DNA of 64,000 bases from Paracidovorax avenae. Its GTDB lineage: Bacteria; Pseudomonadota; Gammaproteobacteria; Burkholderiales; Burkholderiaceae_C. Position numbers and translations under genes: made by a program. Under the pieces are notes generated by a model. That model saw only the letters and a list, made by a program, of their open reading frames with translations. It had not been told where the DNA came from and did no database searches. This document shows positions 32,321-40,605 of this stretch, piece by piece (the first letter of the stretch is position 1; every line of letters starts with the position of its first letter). Location: contig NZ_CP156079.1 of the NCBI RefSeq assembly GCF_040892545.1, positions 1,833,501-1,897,500 on the forward strand. The letters run 5' to 3'.

Positions 32321-33730
32321 ATGGCCCGGACACCGGGGCGCCGCGCGCCCATCGCGGAACAGCTCGCGGACCTGATCGGACAGCAGATCGACGACGGCGT
32401 GTACCGTCCCGGCGACAGGCTGCCCTCGCTGCGCGAGCTGGCGCAGTTGCACCGCTATGCCAAGAACACCGTCATCGCGGCCTTCGACCTGCTGGTATCG
32501 CGCGGCGTGGTGGAGCCGCGGCGGGGCTCGGGGTTTTTCGTGCTGGGACCCGTGCGGCCGGCGCAGCGGGCCGAGGAGGATGCGGGCCTGGGCCGGGCCA
32601 TGGACATCGTCTGGCTGATGCGCGAGCAGCTCAAGACCGAGCCCGGCGCCGTGGCCGTGGGCGATGGCTTTCCCCCGGTCGAATGGCTGGCCGACATGCG
32701 GCTGGACCGCTACCACCAGAAGGTGGTGCGCACGGGGCTGGGTTCGCTGTTCCGCTACGGCAGCCGCTACGGCTATGCGCCGCTGCGCGACAGCCTGGTG
32801 CGCAAGCTGGGTGACTTCGGGCTGCATGCCGCGCCGGGGCAATTGGTGCTGACGCACGGCGCCAACGAGGCCATGGACCTGGTGATCCGCTACTTCGTGC
32901 CGCCCGGCGCCACGGTGCTGGTGGACGAGCCCGGCTACTACCCGCTGTTCGGCAAGCTCCAGCTGGCGGGCGCGCGCGTGCTCGGCGTGCCGCGTCTGGC
33001 CGACGGGCCCGACGTGGCGGCGCTGGAGGCGCTGCTGCAGCAGGAGCGGCCGCGCCTGTTTTTCACGCAGTCACTGGCGCACAACCCCACGGGCTCGGAC
33101 ATCAGCGCCGCCAAGGCCTACAAGGTGCTGCAGCTGGCCGAGCGCCACAACCTGCTGATCGTGGAGGACGATCCGCTGGCGGACTTCAAGCCCACGTCGG
33201 CCGTGCGCCTGTCCACCCTCGACCAGCTGGAGCGCACCATCTACATCGGCAGCTTCTCCAAGTCGTTCTCGGCCGCGCTGCGCGTGGGTTTCATCGCCTG
33301 CAACGATGCGCTGGCCAGCGACCTGGCCGACCTGAAGGCGCTGATCCACGTGAGCGGATCGGAGTACTGCGAGCGCATGGTGGACGTGATGCTGCGCGAG
33401 GGGCACTACGAGCGGCACCTGGTGCGCCTGCGCCAGAAGCTGGGCCAGGCCACGGCGCAGGCCCTGGCCTGGCTGGATGCGCAGGGCTGCGAGGTGTTCG
33501 CGCGCAGCGCGCAGAGCCTCTACCTGTGGGTGGCCTTCCCGGGCGTGGCGGATTCGCTGGCATGGGCGGCGCAGTTGCTGGAGCGCCATGTGAGCATGGC
33601 CCCGGGAAGGGTCTTCCAGGTGGACCCTTCCCTGGTGTCGCGCTGGTCGCGCTGCAACGTGAGCGCCGTGCTGGACGGGCGGTTCCAGCGGGCGGTGGAG
33701 GACGCCCGCCGGGCCGCAGGCGGCAGCTAG
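32321..33730 (+). CDS. MocR/PdxR-type GntR-aminotransferase regulator
   Basis: A 469-residue fusion of a GntR winged helix (DGVYRPGDRLPSLRELAQLH, about 22-75) and a fold-type I aminotransferase domain. The PLP lysine lies in SFSKSFSAALRVGF and the Asp pair in the LLIVEDDPLADF block. It probably senses PLP plus an amino compound and controls the divergent mvaA-transport operon through the repeats between them. GGAGG five bases ahead favours the ATG at 32321. The TAG stop shares CTAG with the convergent TRAP gene stop. Confidence 0.92.
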   Translation: MARTPGRRAPIAEQLADLIGQQIDDGVYRPGDRLPSLRELAQLHRYAKNTVIAAFDLLVSRGVVEPRRGSGFFVLGPVRPAQRAEEDAGLGRAMDIVWLMREQLKTEPGAVAVGDGFPPVEWLADMRLDRYHQKVVRTGLGSLFRYGSRYGYAPLRDSLVRKLGDFGLHAAPGQLVLTHGANEAMDLVIRYFVPPGATVLVDEPGYYPLFGKLQLAGARVLGVPRLADGPDVAALEALLQQERPRLFFTQSLAHNPTGSDISAAKAYKVLQLAERHNLLIVEDDPLADFKPTSAVRLSTLDQLERTIYIGSFSKSFSAALRVGFIACNDALASDLADLKALIHVSGSEYCERMVDVMLREGHYERHLVRLRQKLGQATAQALAWLDAQGCEVFARSAQSLYLWVAFPGVADSLAWAAQLLERHVSMAPGRVFQVDPSLVSRWSRCNVSAVLDGRFQRAVEDARRAAGGS

Positions 33731-35007
33731 CCGCCGAACCACCGGGCCGGCACGGTGACCAGCGCCGGGAACAGAACCATGGCGAACATGATGGCGAATT
33801 CCGCCACCATGAATGGCAGCACGCCCCGGGTCACTTCATCCATCCTCATCTTGCCGACCCCTGCCACGACGTTGAGCACGACGCCCACCGGCGGCGTGAT
33901 GAGGCCGATGGAATTGTTGATGATGAACATCACGCCGAAATACACGGGGTCGATGCCTGCCGCGTTCACCACGGGCATGAGCACCGGGGTGAGGATGAGG
34001 ATGGTCGGCGTCATGTCCATCGCCGTGCCCACCGCCATCACCAGCAGCATGATGGCCATCATCAGGAGCATCGGGCTGCCCATGAACGGCTGCAGCAGGC
34101 TGACCACCTTCGAGGGCAGGTCCGCCACGGTGATGAGCCAGGCGCTGACCATGGCCGCCGCGATCAGGAACATGACCACTGCGCTGGTCTTGGCCGCATT
34201 CACGAAGACCCGGTAGAGCGCCGGGAACGAGAGCTCGCGGTAGATGGCCGTGGCGACGAACAGCGCATAGACCGCCGCGACGACGGCGGCTTCGGTCGGG
34301 GTGAATACGCCCATCCGCAGGCCGACCAGGATGATGACGGGGAGCATCAGCGCCCAGCCGGCGGCACGTGCCGCCGCCCAGGTTTCCCGGGCCGATTTCC
34401 GCGGCGGGGGCCGAACCTTCTCGTGGCGGACCAGCCAGGCCCAGGTGACCCACAGCGCTCCACCGATCAGCAGCCCCGGGACGATGGCGGCCAGGAACAG
34501 CTTGGAAATGGACACGTTGGCGGCGACGCCGAAGATGACCAGCCCGATGCTCGGCGGAATCACCGGGCCGATGATGCCGGTGGCCGCGATCAGGCCCGAC
34601 GAACGGGCCTCGTCGTGCCCGGCCGACGTCATCATGGGCAGCAGCAGCGCCGTCAGCGCCGCCGCGTCGGCGACCGCGGAGCCCGACAGCGCCGACAGCA
34701 GGCACCCGGCCATGATGGTGACGTAGCCGAGACCTCCCCGGATGTGGCCCACCAGCGCCAGCGCCAGGTCCACGATGCGGCGCGAGAGGCCGCCGGCGTT
34801 CATGATCTCTCCGGCGAGCATGAAGAAGGGCACGGCCAGGAGCGGGAAGCTGTCGGCCCCCCCGATGAGGTTCTGCGCCAGGATCTGCGAGTCGAACAGG
34901 TCGAGCTGCCACATCAGCGCCAGGCCGCTGGCCAGCAGCGCGAAGGCGATCGGCATCCCGATGGCCATGGCCAGCAGCAGGGAGCCCAGGAAGATGGCGA
35001 TGGTCAT
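33727..35007 (-). CDS. dctM: TRAP transporter large permease DctM
   Basis: A 426-residue TRAP large membrane subunit. About 12 spans are indicated, with GGADSFPLLAVPFFMLAGEI (about 49-69), the GCLLSALSGSAVADAAALTA block, and IGPVIPPSIGLVIFG. It is the last gene of the IclR-regulated operon; its ATG overlaps the dctQ stop by four bases. Together with DctQ and DctP it should import an organic acid using a sodium gradient. Confidence 0.93.
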   Translation of the reverse strand: MTIAIFLGSLLLAMAIGMPIAFALLASGLALMWQLDLFDSQILAQNLIGGADSFPLLAVPFFMLAGEIMNAGGLSRRIVDLALALVGHIRGGLGYVTIMAGCLLSALSGSAVADAAALTALLLPMMTSAGHDEARSSGLIAATGIIGPVIPPSIGLVIFGVAANVSISKLFLAAIVPGLLIGGALWVTWAWLVRHEKVRPPPRKSARETWAAARAAGWALMLPVIILVGLRMGVFTPTEAAVVAAVYALFVATAIYRELSFPALYRVFVNAAKTSAVVMFLIAAAMVSAWLITVADLPSKVVSLLQPFMGSPMLLMMAIMLLVMAVGTAMDMTPTILILTPVLMPVVNAAGIDPVYFGVMFIINNSIGLITPPVGVVLNVVAGVGKMRMDEVTRGVLPFMVAEFAIMFAMVLFPALVTVPARWFGG

Positions 35008-35582
35008 TGCGGGGTCCTCCCCGCCGGCGTGTCGGCTCCGGCGCGGGCGCCGTCCATGACCTCCGCCAGCGCCGCGGCTTCCTCGGATTCCTGCACGGCG
35101 ACCAGCTGGTCCTCGTCCAGCCGTCCTGCGAGGAGCTTCAGCAGGTTGGCGGCCAGCAGCAGCGCGGCCCCGGCCCCGAACGCCAGGCTCGCGAAGTACA
35201 CGATCGCCATCGACGCGCCGGTGACCGGCGCCGACACGTCCCAGTTGATCCGGATCTGGGCGATGCTGCCCTCGCAGAGCAGCCACAGGATGTACAGCAT
35301 CAGCAGATGCCCCAGCCCGAGGCATATCTTCTTACCGGCGGGGGGAAGGCGCGAGACGAGGGCATCGACGCCCAGGTGCGCCCGCTCCTTGAGTGCCACG
35401 AGGGCGCCGAGGAAGGTGATCCAGATGAAGAGCCACCGGGACACCTCTTCCGAAACCATGATTCCGGAGTTGAACCCGTAGCGCAGCAGCACGTTGCCGA
35501 ACACCAGCGCCACCATCACGGCCAGGCAGAAGGCGATGAACGCTTCCGTCACCTTGCAGGCAGTATCGATCCACCGACTCAT
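35004..35582 (-). CDS. dctQ: TRAP transporter small permease DctQ
   Basis: A 192-residue TRAP small membrane subunit with four spans, including LRYGFNSGIMVSEEVSRWLF and FIWITFLGALVALKERAHLG, both typical. The C-terminal 45 residues are hydrophilic and acidic (LDEDQLVAVQESEEAAALAE), longer than in most DctQ proteins. It lies 51 bases after aroQ and overlaps dctM by ATGA. Confidence 0.92.
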   Translation of the reverse strand: MSRWIDTACKVTEAFIAFCLAVMVALVFGNVLLRYGFNSGIMVSEEVSRWLFIWITFLGALVALKERAHLGVDALVSRLPPAGKKICLGLGHLLMLYILWLLCEGSIAQIRINWDVSAPVTGASMAIVYFASLAFGAGAALLLAANLLKLLAGRLDEDQLVAVQESEEAAALAEVMDGARAGADTPAGRTPQ

Positions 35583-35633
35583 GTTGAAGCCATTTCTCGA
35601 AGACGGGCGGCCATGTCGCGCCGCCCGCGGCCC

Positions 35634-36077
35634 TCAGGAGGCCGAGGATTTGACGATGTCATGCAGGCCCCGCAGCGCCGCCAGGTACGAGTGCGGGCCG
35701 AGCCCCTGCACCGTCCCCTTCACGGCCGGCGAGATGATGGAGTGGGCGCGCCACGGCTCCCGGGCCGCGATGTTCGACATGTGGACCTCGATGACCGGAA
35801 ACGGCATGGCCTTGATCGCATCGTGGAGCGGAACGCCGTGCTGCGTCAGGCCTGCCGGGTTCACCAGCGCCCCCTGCGCCGCATCGATGTGCTCGTGCAG
35901 GAAGTCGATGAGTTCGCCTTCGTGGTTCGACTGGATGGTCTCCAGCCCGATCCCGAGCTCTCCCGCGAGGGCCAGGAGGCGGTCGTTGATTTCCTGGAGC
36001 GTGGTCGTCCCGTAGATGTGCGGTTCCCGGCGGCCGAACAGGTTCAGGTTGGGGCCATGGAGTACGAGTATCTTCAT
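35634..36077 (-). CDS. aroQ: Type II 3-dehydroquinate dehydratase, variant
   Basis: Type II dehydroquinases convert 3-dehydroquinate to 3-dehydroshikimate. The 147-residue protein keeps the LHGPNLNLFGRREP start, Tyr22 (catalytic position), and the EVHMSNIAAREPWRAHS block. The substrate loop usually reads NPGAYTHTS; here it is NPAGLTQHG (73-81), with Gln79-His80 where the family has a single His. This makes a changed substrate plausible. AAGGGAT precedes the Met at 36077. It lies between the TRAP binding-protein gene and dctQ, pointing to quinate/shikimate-type catabolism, not biosynthesis. Confidence 0.88.
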   Translation of the reverse strand: MKILVLHGPNLNLFGRREPHIYGTTTLQEINDRLLALAGELGIGLETIQSNHEGELIDFLHEHIDAAQGALVNPAGLTQHGVPLHDAIKAMPFPVIEVHMSNIAAREPWRAHSIISPAVKGTVQGLGPHSYLAALRGLHDIVKSSAS

Positions 36078-36088
36078 GGGCGATCCCT

Positions 36089-37087
36089 TCACTTGCGGAT
36101 GCGACGGAGTTCGTCGTTGTAGAGCTTCACGATGGCCGGGTCGTACTGCGCGGCGAACCTGTCCACGACCGGCTTGACGGCATCGCGCATCCGGGCCTGT
36201 TCCTGCGCGCCGACTTCGTTGAACTGGACGCCCTTGGCCTTCAGCTCATCGACCGCCTTCCGGGCCGCGGCGCGGCTGTTCTGGCGCTGTGCGTCGCGCG
36301 CTTCGTCGGCGGCCTCCTGCATCCACTTCTGCTCGTCCGGGGTGAGCTGGTCCCAGAACTTCTTGCTCACCAGGATGATGTTGGCGGCATAGACGTGGTT
36401 TGTCGCGCTGACGTACTTCTGCACCTCGTAGAACTTGTTGGAAAGAATGACGGAGAAGGGGTTCTCCTGGCCGTCCACCGCCTTCGATTCCAGGGCGCCG
36501 TAGAGCTCCGCGAAGGGCATGGGGACGGGATTGGCCCCCAGCGCCTTGAAGGACTCCAGGAACACGGGGTTCGGAATGACGCGGATCTTGAGCCCCTGGA
36601 GATCCTCGGGCCGGTTGACCGCGTGCTTGCTGTTCGTCACGTTGCGAAAGCCCAGGTCCCAGAATCCGAGCGCCACCAGCCCCTTGCCCGGCAGCTGCGC
36701 CATCAGCGCCTTGCCCAGGGGGCCGTCCAGCAGCGCATCGGCCTGCTCGAAGTCGCTCACCGAGAACGGGAAATCGATCAGCCCGAATTCCTTGACGATG
36801 CCTGCCAGCGAGGTGGTGGCAGGGGAATACATCTGCTGCACGCCGCCCTGCAATGCGGATTGCTGCTGGGACTCGTTGCCCAGCTGGTTCGCCGGGAATT
36901 CCAGCACCTTCATCTTTCCGCCGCTTTTGGTGGCCAGGGCCTCGGTGAAACGCTTCACGCCGAAGCTCACGGGGTGGTCCGTGTTGTTCAGGTGGCCGAA
37001 CCGGATCGTGCGCTCTTTCTGCGCAAAGCTCGGTGTGACGACGGCTGCGCACAGAAGGGCAGCCAGGATGGTGCGGAAGTGCTTCAT
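36089..37087 (-). CDS. dctP: TRAP transporter substrate-binding protein DctP
   Basis: A 332-residue periplasmic binding protein with a signal peptide (cleavage PSFA|Q near 22). TIRFGHLNNTDHPVSFGVKR opens the domain. The conserved carboxylate-binding Arg should lie in GLKIRVIPNPVFLESFKALG, and ELYGALESKAVDGQENPF is the usual family block. It is the first gene after the second copy of the operator and leads dctP-aroQ-dctQ-dctM. Confidence 0.93.
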   Translation of the reverse strand: MKHFRTILAALLCAAVVTPSFAQKERTIRFGHLNNTDHPVSFGVKRFTEALATKSGGKMKVLEFPANQLGNESQQQSALQGGVQQMYSPATTSLAGIVKEFGLIDFPFSVSDFEQADALLDGPLGKALMAQLPGKGLVALGFWDLGFRNVTNSKHAVNRPEDLQGLKIRVIPNPVFLESFKALGANPVPMPFAELYGALESKAVDGQENPFSVILSNKFYEVQKYVSATNHVYAANIILVSKKFWDQLTPDEQKWMQEAADEARDAQRQNSRAAARKAVDELKAKGVQFNEVGAQEQARMRDAVKPVVDRFAAQYDPAIVKLYNDELRRIRK

Positions 37088-37132
37088 GCAAGTCTCCAGT
37101 ATGTTCTTCGGGTCGGGAGCATCGTAAGAAAA

Positions 37133-37161
37133 GTGGAAAAACTTTCCACTATGGAAATCCC
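37133..37161. promoter_or_regulatory. IclR-type operator, copy 1 (before dctP)
   Basis: GTGGAAA-AAC-TTTCCAC (37133-37149) is a perfect seven-base inverted repeat, followed after one base by ATGGAAATCCC (37151-37161). The same layout recurs before the regulator gene. It lies 46 bases upstream of the dctP start. Confidence 0.75.
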
Positions 37162-37207
37162 TTGATGCCCGCCATGCGTCGCGCGGCAGCGGCCTGCCGC
37201 CCAAGGC

Positions 37208-39370
37208 TCAATACACCACGATTTTTCCGGTGGGCCGCGGGCTGTGGCAGTCGTTGTAGAAATACTCGCCGGGCTTGTCGAACCGGTACTGCGCGGACTG
37301 CCCGGGCGCGAGCCTGAGGTTGAACAGGCCCTCGAAGAACTGGGTCGCGCAATGCGTGTTCGCGTTCGTGGCCGGGTTCGTGAAGGTCACCGTCGTGTTG
37401 ACGGGCACCCGCATCCAGGTCGGCGTCATGGCGTTCACGGCCGTCGATTCCGTGTCTCCCGGGGCGTTGGCCGCGGTCTGTACGCGGCCGAGGAAAACCG
37501 TGTGGGGCGTCGGCAGGGCGCTTCCCTCGACGGCGCTGCCCGAGACCGGCCGGCGCACGACCGGCGGCGTCGGCGTCGGTGCCGGAGCTACCGTGCCGCC
37601 GACCTTGAAGGCCCACAGGAAATCGCCGCGCGGTGCGTCGCTGTAGGGAATCGACGTGCCGCCCGCGTACACGGCGACGTATTGCTCGCCGTCGATCTCG
37701 TAGGTCACGGGGCTTGCGCTGATCGAGGCGCCGGTCTGGAAGCGCCAGAGTTCGTTGCCGTTGTCGGCGTCCAGCGCCAGCAGGTTCCCGTCGGGCTGGC
37801 CGATGAACAGCAGGTTGGTCGCGGTGGACAGGATGCCGTTGCCGTGCGCGAGGGAATAGGGCATCGGCTTCTTCCAGCGGACCAGGTTGGTGGAAGGGTC
37901 CACGGCCACCACCGCTCCCGTCACGTACACGCCGGGCGGCCGCAGGCCGTTGCTCGCTTCGGTGAGGGAGTGCGCAGCGCCGACGTAGCCCATGCCGGTG
38001 TAGACCAGGCCGGTCTTCGGGCTGAACGACTGGTGGTTCCAGTTCGCGCCGCCGCCGTGGCCCGGCATCGACAGCACCGGCACGTCCCAGTGCGGATCGA
38101 AGATGCAGCCCCGCGCGTAGTTCGGCACCGCCCGGTTGGGATCGCCCGGGATCGCCGTGCCCAGCGGCTGGTCGACGACGCAGGTTTCCGTCCACGGGCC
38201 CTGCCGCGGAAACGGCTGGGTCGGCCATGTCGCCTGCCGGGCATCCTGCTTCACGGGCAGTTCGTCGATGCCCAGGGGCGCGCTGCCGTCCTTGCGGTCC
38301 AGGATGTAGTACATGCCCGTCTTGCTGCCGTAGATGACGACCTTGCGCTCCTGCCCGCCGATCCTGACGTCGGCCAGCACCGGGGACATCACGTTGTCCA
38401 TGTCCCAGATGTCGTGGTGGACCGACTGGAAGTGCCACTTGTACTTGCCCGTGGTCAGGTCCAGCGCGACGATGGAGTTGGCGAACAGGTTGAGGCCCGG
38501 CCGCTTCGACCCGTCCTGCGACGATCCACCGCGGACGTTGCCGAAGGTCCAGTACACGAGGTTCAGCTCGGGGTCCACGGCCGGATGGATCCACGGGGTC
38601 GCGCCCGTGCGGTATTGCTCCTCGGCGCCGCCCCAGGTGTCGTAGCCGACTTCGCCGGGACCGGGCACGCCCCAGAAGACGCTGATGACCTCGCCGGTGG
38701 CCGCGTCCGCCGAGAACGCCGCGCCGCGATTGCCATCGTTCGTGCCGATGTGCAGGCGGCCGTTGTGGTACACGATGGCCACCTTCTGCACGGCGCCCAG
38801 GTAGCCGGCATCCGTGGCGGCCGCCGGGTACTGCTTGATCCAGGCGACCTCGCCGGTGTCCTTTTTGAGTGCCACCAGGCGGTTGCCGGCCGCCACCGTG
38901 TAGACGAGGCCCAGGTCTTTCGCGACGGCCGCTCCGCGCCGGGTGATGACGCCGTAGGGCGTGGTCCACTTCCATTTCGTGGCCCCGGTCCTGCCATCGA
39001 CGGCGATCACGTTGCCCAGCGCCGACTCGATGTAGAGCACGCCATCGACGACGACCGTGGTGCTCTGGTTGGTGCCGGTGGCGAGGCCGCCTTCGATGCG
39101 GTTCAGCCAGGCGCCGCCCAGGCTGCCGACCGACTTCCTGTCGATCCTGGCCAGTTCCGAATAGTTCTGGTTGCCGAGGTTGCCCCCGACCTTGGGGAAA
39201 TCCTTGTCGCCGGGCGTGCAGCAGGCCTTCAGGTCCGCGGCCGTGGGGTTCGGCGTCAGCGGCGGGGCCGGCGGCCCGGAGCCGTTGTCGCCTCCGCAGC
39301 CGTGGAGCAGGGCGCCGGTCGCCAGGGCGATGGCCGAAAGGCCCAGTGTCATTCGACGGTTCGAAATCAT
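37208..39370 (-). CDS. PQQ-type quinoprotein dehydrogenase with C-terminal cupredoxin domain
   Basis: A 720-residue lipoprotein-type exported protein (lipobox LHGC, Cys25). Residues about 45-590 form a PQQ beta-propeller: NQNYSELARIDRKSVGSLGG, GGAEEQYRTGATPWIHPAVD and SVHHDIWDMDNVMSPVLADV are typical. After a Pro-rich linker, residues about 605-720 look like a cupredoxin: NANTHCATQFFEGLFNLRL and FYNDCHSPRPTGKIVVY, with His and Cys as possible copper ligands. It probably oxidises a polyol or hydroxy acid outside the inner membrane and passes electrons to copper. The gene follows the ThuA lipoprotein gene. Confidence 0.8.
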   Translation of the reverse strand: MISNRRMTLGLSAIALATGALLHGCGGDNGSGPPAPPLTPNPTAADLKACCTPGDKDFPKVGGNLGNQNYSELARIDRKSVGSLGGAWLNRIEGGLATGTNQSTTVVVDGVLYIESALGNVIAVDGRTGATKWKWTTPYGVITRRGAAVAKDLGLVYTVAAGNRLVALKKDTGEVAWIKQYPAAATDAGYLGAVQKVAIVYHNGRLHIGTNDGNRGAAFSADAATGEVISVFWGVPGPGEVGYDTWGGAEEQYRTGATPWIHPAVDPELNLVYWTFGNVRGGSSQDGSKRPGLNLFANSIVALDLTTGKYKWHFQSVHHDIWDMDNVMSPVLADVRIGGQERKVVIYGSKTGMYYILDRKDGSAPLGIDELPVKQDARQATWPTQPFPRQGPWTETCVVDQPLGTAIPGDPNRAVPNYARGCIFDPHWDVPVLSMPGHGGGANWNHQSFSPKTGLVYTGMGYVGAAHSLTEASNGLRPPGVYVTGAVVAVDPSTNLVRWKKPMPYSLAHGNGILSTATNLLFIGQPDGNLLALDADNGNELWRFQTGASISASPVTYEIDGEQYVAVYAGGTSIPYSDAPRGDFLWAFKVGGTVAPAPTPTPPVVRRPVSGSAVEGSALPTPHTVFLGRVQTAANAPGDTESTAVNAMTPTWMRVPVNTTVTFTNPATNANTHCATQFFEGLFNLRLAPGQSAQYRFDKPGEYFYNDCHSPRPTGKIVVY

Positions 39371-39405
39371 GAGTGTCTCCAATCCAGGGGGATGAGGGGC
39401 GGCGC

Positions 39406-40383
39406 TTACTCTTGGGTGCAGAAGGGGGTCAGGCCCATGGTGGACTTCACGCCCTGCACGACGAGGGTCTGGAACTCCCTGGAGCCCGGGCCGGTCATCT
39501 CGGCTGCGAAGGAGTGGGCGTTGTGGCCCAGCGTGGTCAGCCAGGCGCGGCCGCCGTCGTAGTACTGGCACCAGGCGACGGGATGGAAGTCCTTGTGGCC
39601 GGGGTGGGGCGCCCCGGAGATCGGGTTGAGCGTGGAGGTATCCACCTTCACCAGGAACTTCACGCGGGTGGGGAAGGGCGCGAGGTTGTACCACTCGTCC
39701 TCGAAGCCGATGCGCGCCGGCAGGCCCTGGGTGGACGGGTCCGCGGCCGTGATCTCGATGGTGCCGGTGCGGTTGGGGCCGTGGTTGTAGAAGTTGGCGT
39801 TGCCGAGCAAGCCTTCGTAGTAGGGCCAGTTGTATTCACCCCCGAAGGCGTTGTGCAGGCCGACGAAGCCGCCGCCCCGGCGCATGTAGTTGCGCAGCGC
39901 GGTGCGGGCAGCGTCGCCGCCCGTCGTCACCGCGCCGTTCCACAGCATGTCGCGGTTCGTGCTCGCGAAGATGACGGTCTTGTAGTTGTTGATGCGGCTG
40001 GCCAGGACGGTGACATCCTCGGTCCAGTCCACCGCGATGCCCGCGGCCTCGAGCATCCGCTTCAGGCCGGCCTGCATCAGGTTGTCGGCATTCATCGCCG
40101 GATTGAGGCCGGAGGCCATCGGCGTGCCCAGGTTCGCATGCCTCGGACCCGCGGTCCGCGAATAGATCAGGACCCGGTCCGGGGTCCCCGCGAAGGCGTT
40201 CCAGTCCGCGTAGCACTTGGGGTTGGTGCCGCGGCATACGTTGTAGTAGGGGTCGAACATGTCCTCCTCGGCCACCGGCTCCTGCGCCACGAGGGGGTCG
40301 TCGCTTCCACCGCCGCAACCGGCGACGCCAGCCGTGAGCGCGGCGATGAACAGGCATGACAAGGGAAATGAGCGTGCTCGCAA
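39406..40383 (-). CDS. ThuA-domain lipoprotein
   Basis: A 325-residue exported lipoprotein (lipobox VAGC, Cys23). The main domain matches the ThuA/glutamine-amidotransferase-like fold: RVLIYSRTAGPRHANLGTPM, YKTVIFASTNRDMLWNGAVT, YMRRGGGFVGLHNAFGGEYN, and late HPVAWCQYYDGGRAWLTTLG. ThuA domains often accompany sugar and polyol dehydrogenases. The start is TTG at 40383, seven bases after AGGAGA; no ATG fits. It heads the minus-strand operon facing the IclR gene. Confidence 0.78.
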   Translation of the reverse strand: MRARSFPLSCLFIAALTAGVAGCGGGSDDPLVAQEPVAEEDMFDPYYNVCRGTNPKCYADWNAFAGTPDRVLIYSRTAGPRHANLGTPMASGLNPAMNADNLMQAGLKRMLEAAGIAVDWTEDVTVLASRINNYKTVIFASTNRDMLWNGAVTTGGDAARTALRNYMRRGGGFVGLHNAFGGEYNWPYYEGLLGNANFYNHGPNRTGTIEITAADPSTQGLPARIGFEDEWYNLAPFPTRVKFLVKVDTSTLNPISGAPHPGHKDFHPVAWCQYYDGGRAWLTTLGHNAHSFAAEMTGPGSREFQTLVVQGVKSTMGLTPFCTQE

Positions 40384-40514
40384 GATTTGTCTCCTCGAAG
40401 GGTTGAAGAACAGGCCCCTGGCGGCGGGGGCATGTCGGGCGCGGTCCACGGGCTGCGCGGCAACCCGGGCCGCTTGACGCAGGTCAGGACAGGCCGGAGC
40501 GCATGATGCGCTCG

Positions 40515-40543
40515 GTGGAAAACATTTCCATCATGGAAATCCC
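40515..40543. promoter_or_regulatory. IclR-type operator, copy 2 (between thuA-like gene and iclR)
   Basis: GTGGAAA-ACA-TTTCCAT (40515-40531) is followed after one base by ATGGAAATCCC (40533-40543), with the same spacing as the copy at 37133. It lies 63 bases before the regulator start and 131 bases before the ThuA lipoprotein start, so one site may control both directions. Confidence 0.75.
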
Positions 40544-40605
40544 TTCCATTAACAAAATGCGAAGGGCTAGAATTTCGAGGCCAACCGCAACAACGGGAGA
40601 CAACG

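Noticed and set aside
37244..39562. Long plus-strand open frame of about 770 codons opposite the quinoprotein
   Set aside because: Antisense of a strongly supported PQQ-propeller frame; its translation is His/Arg/Val-rich with no family features.
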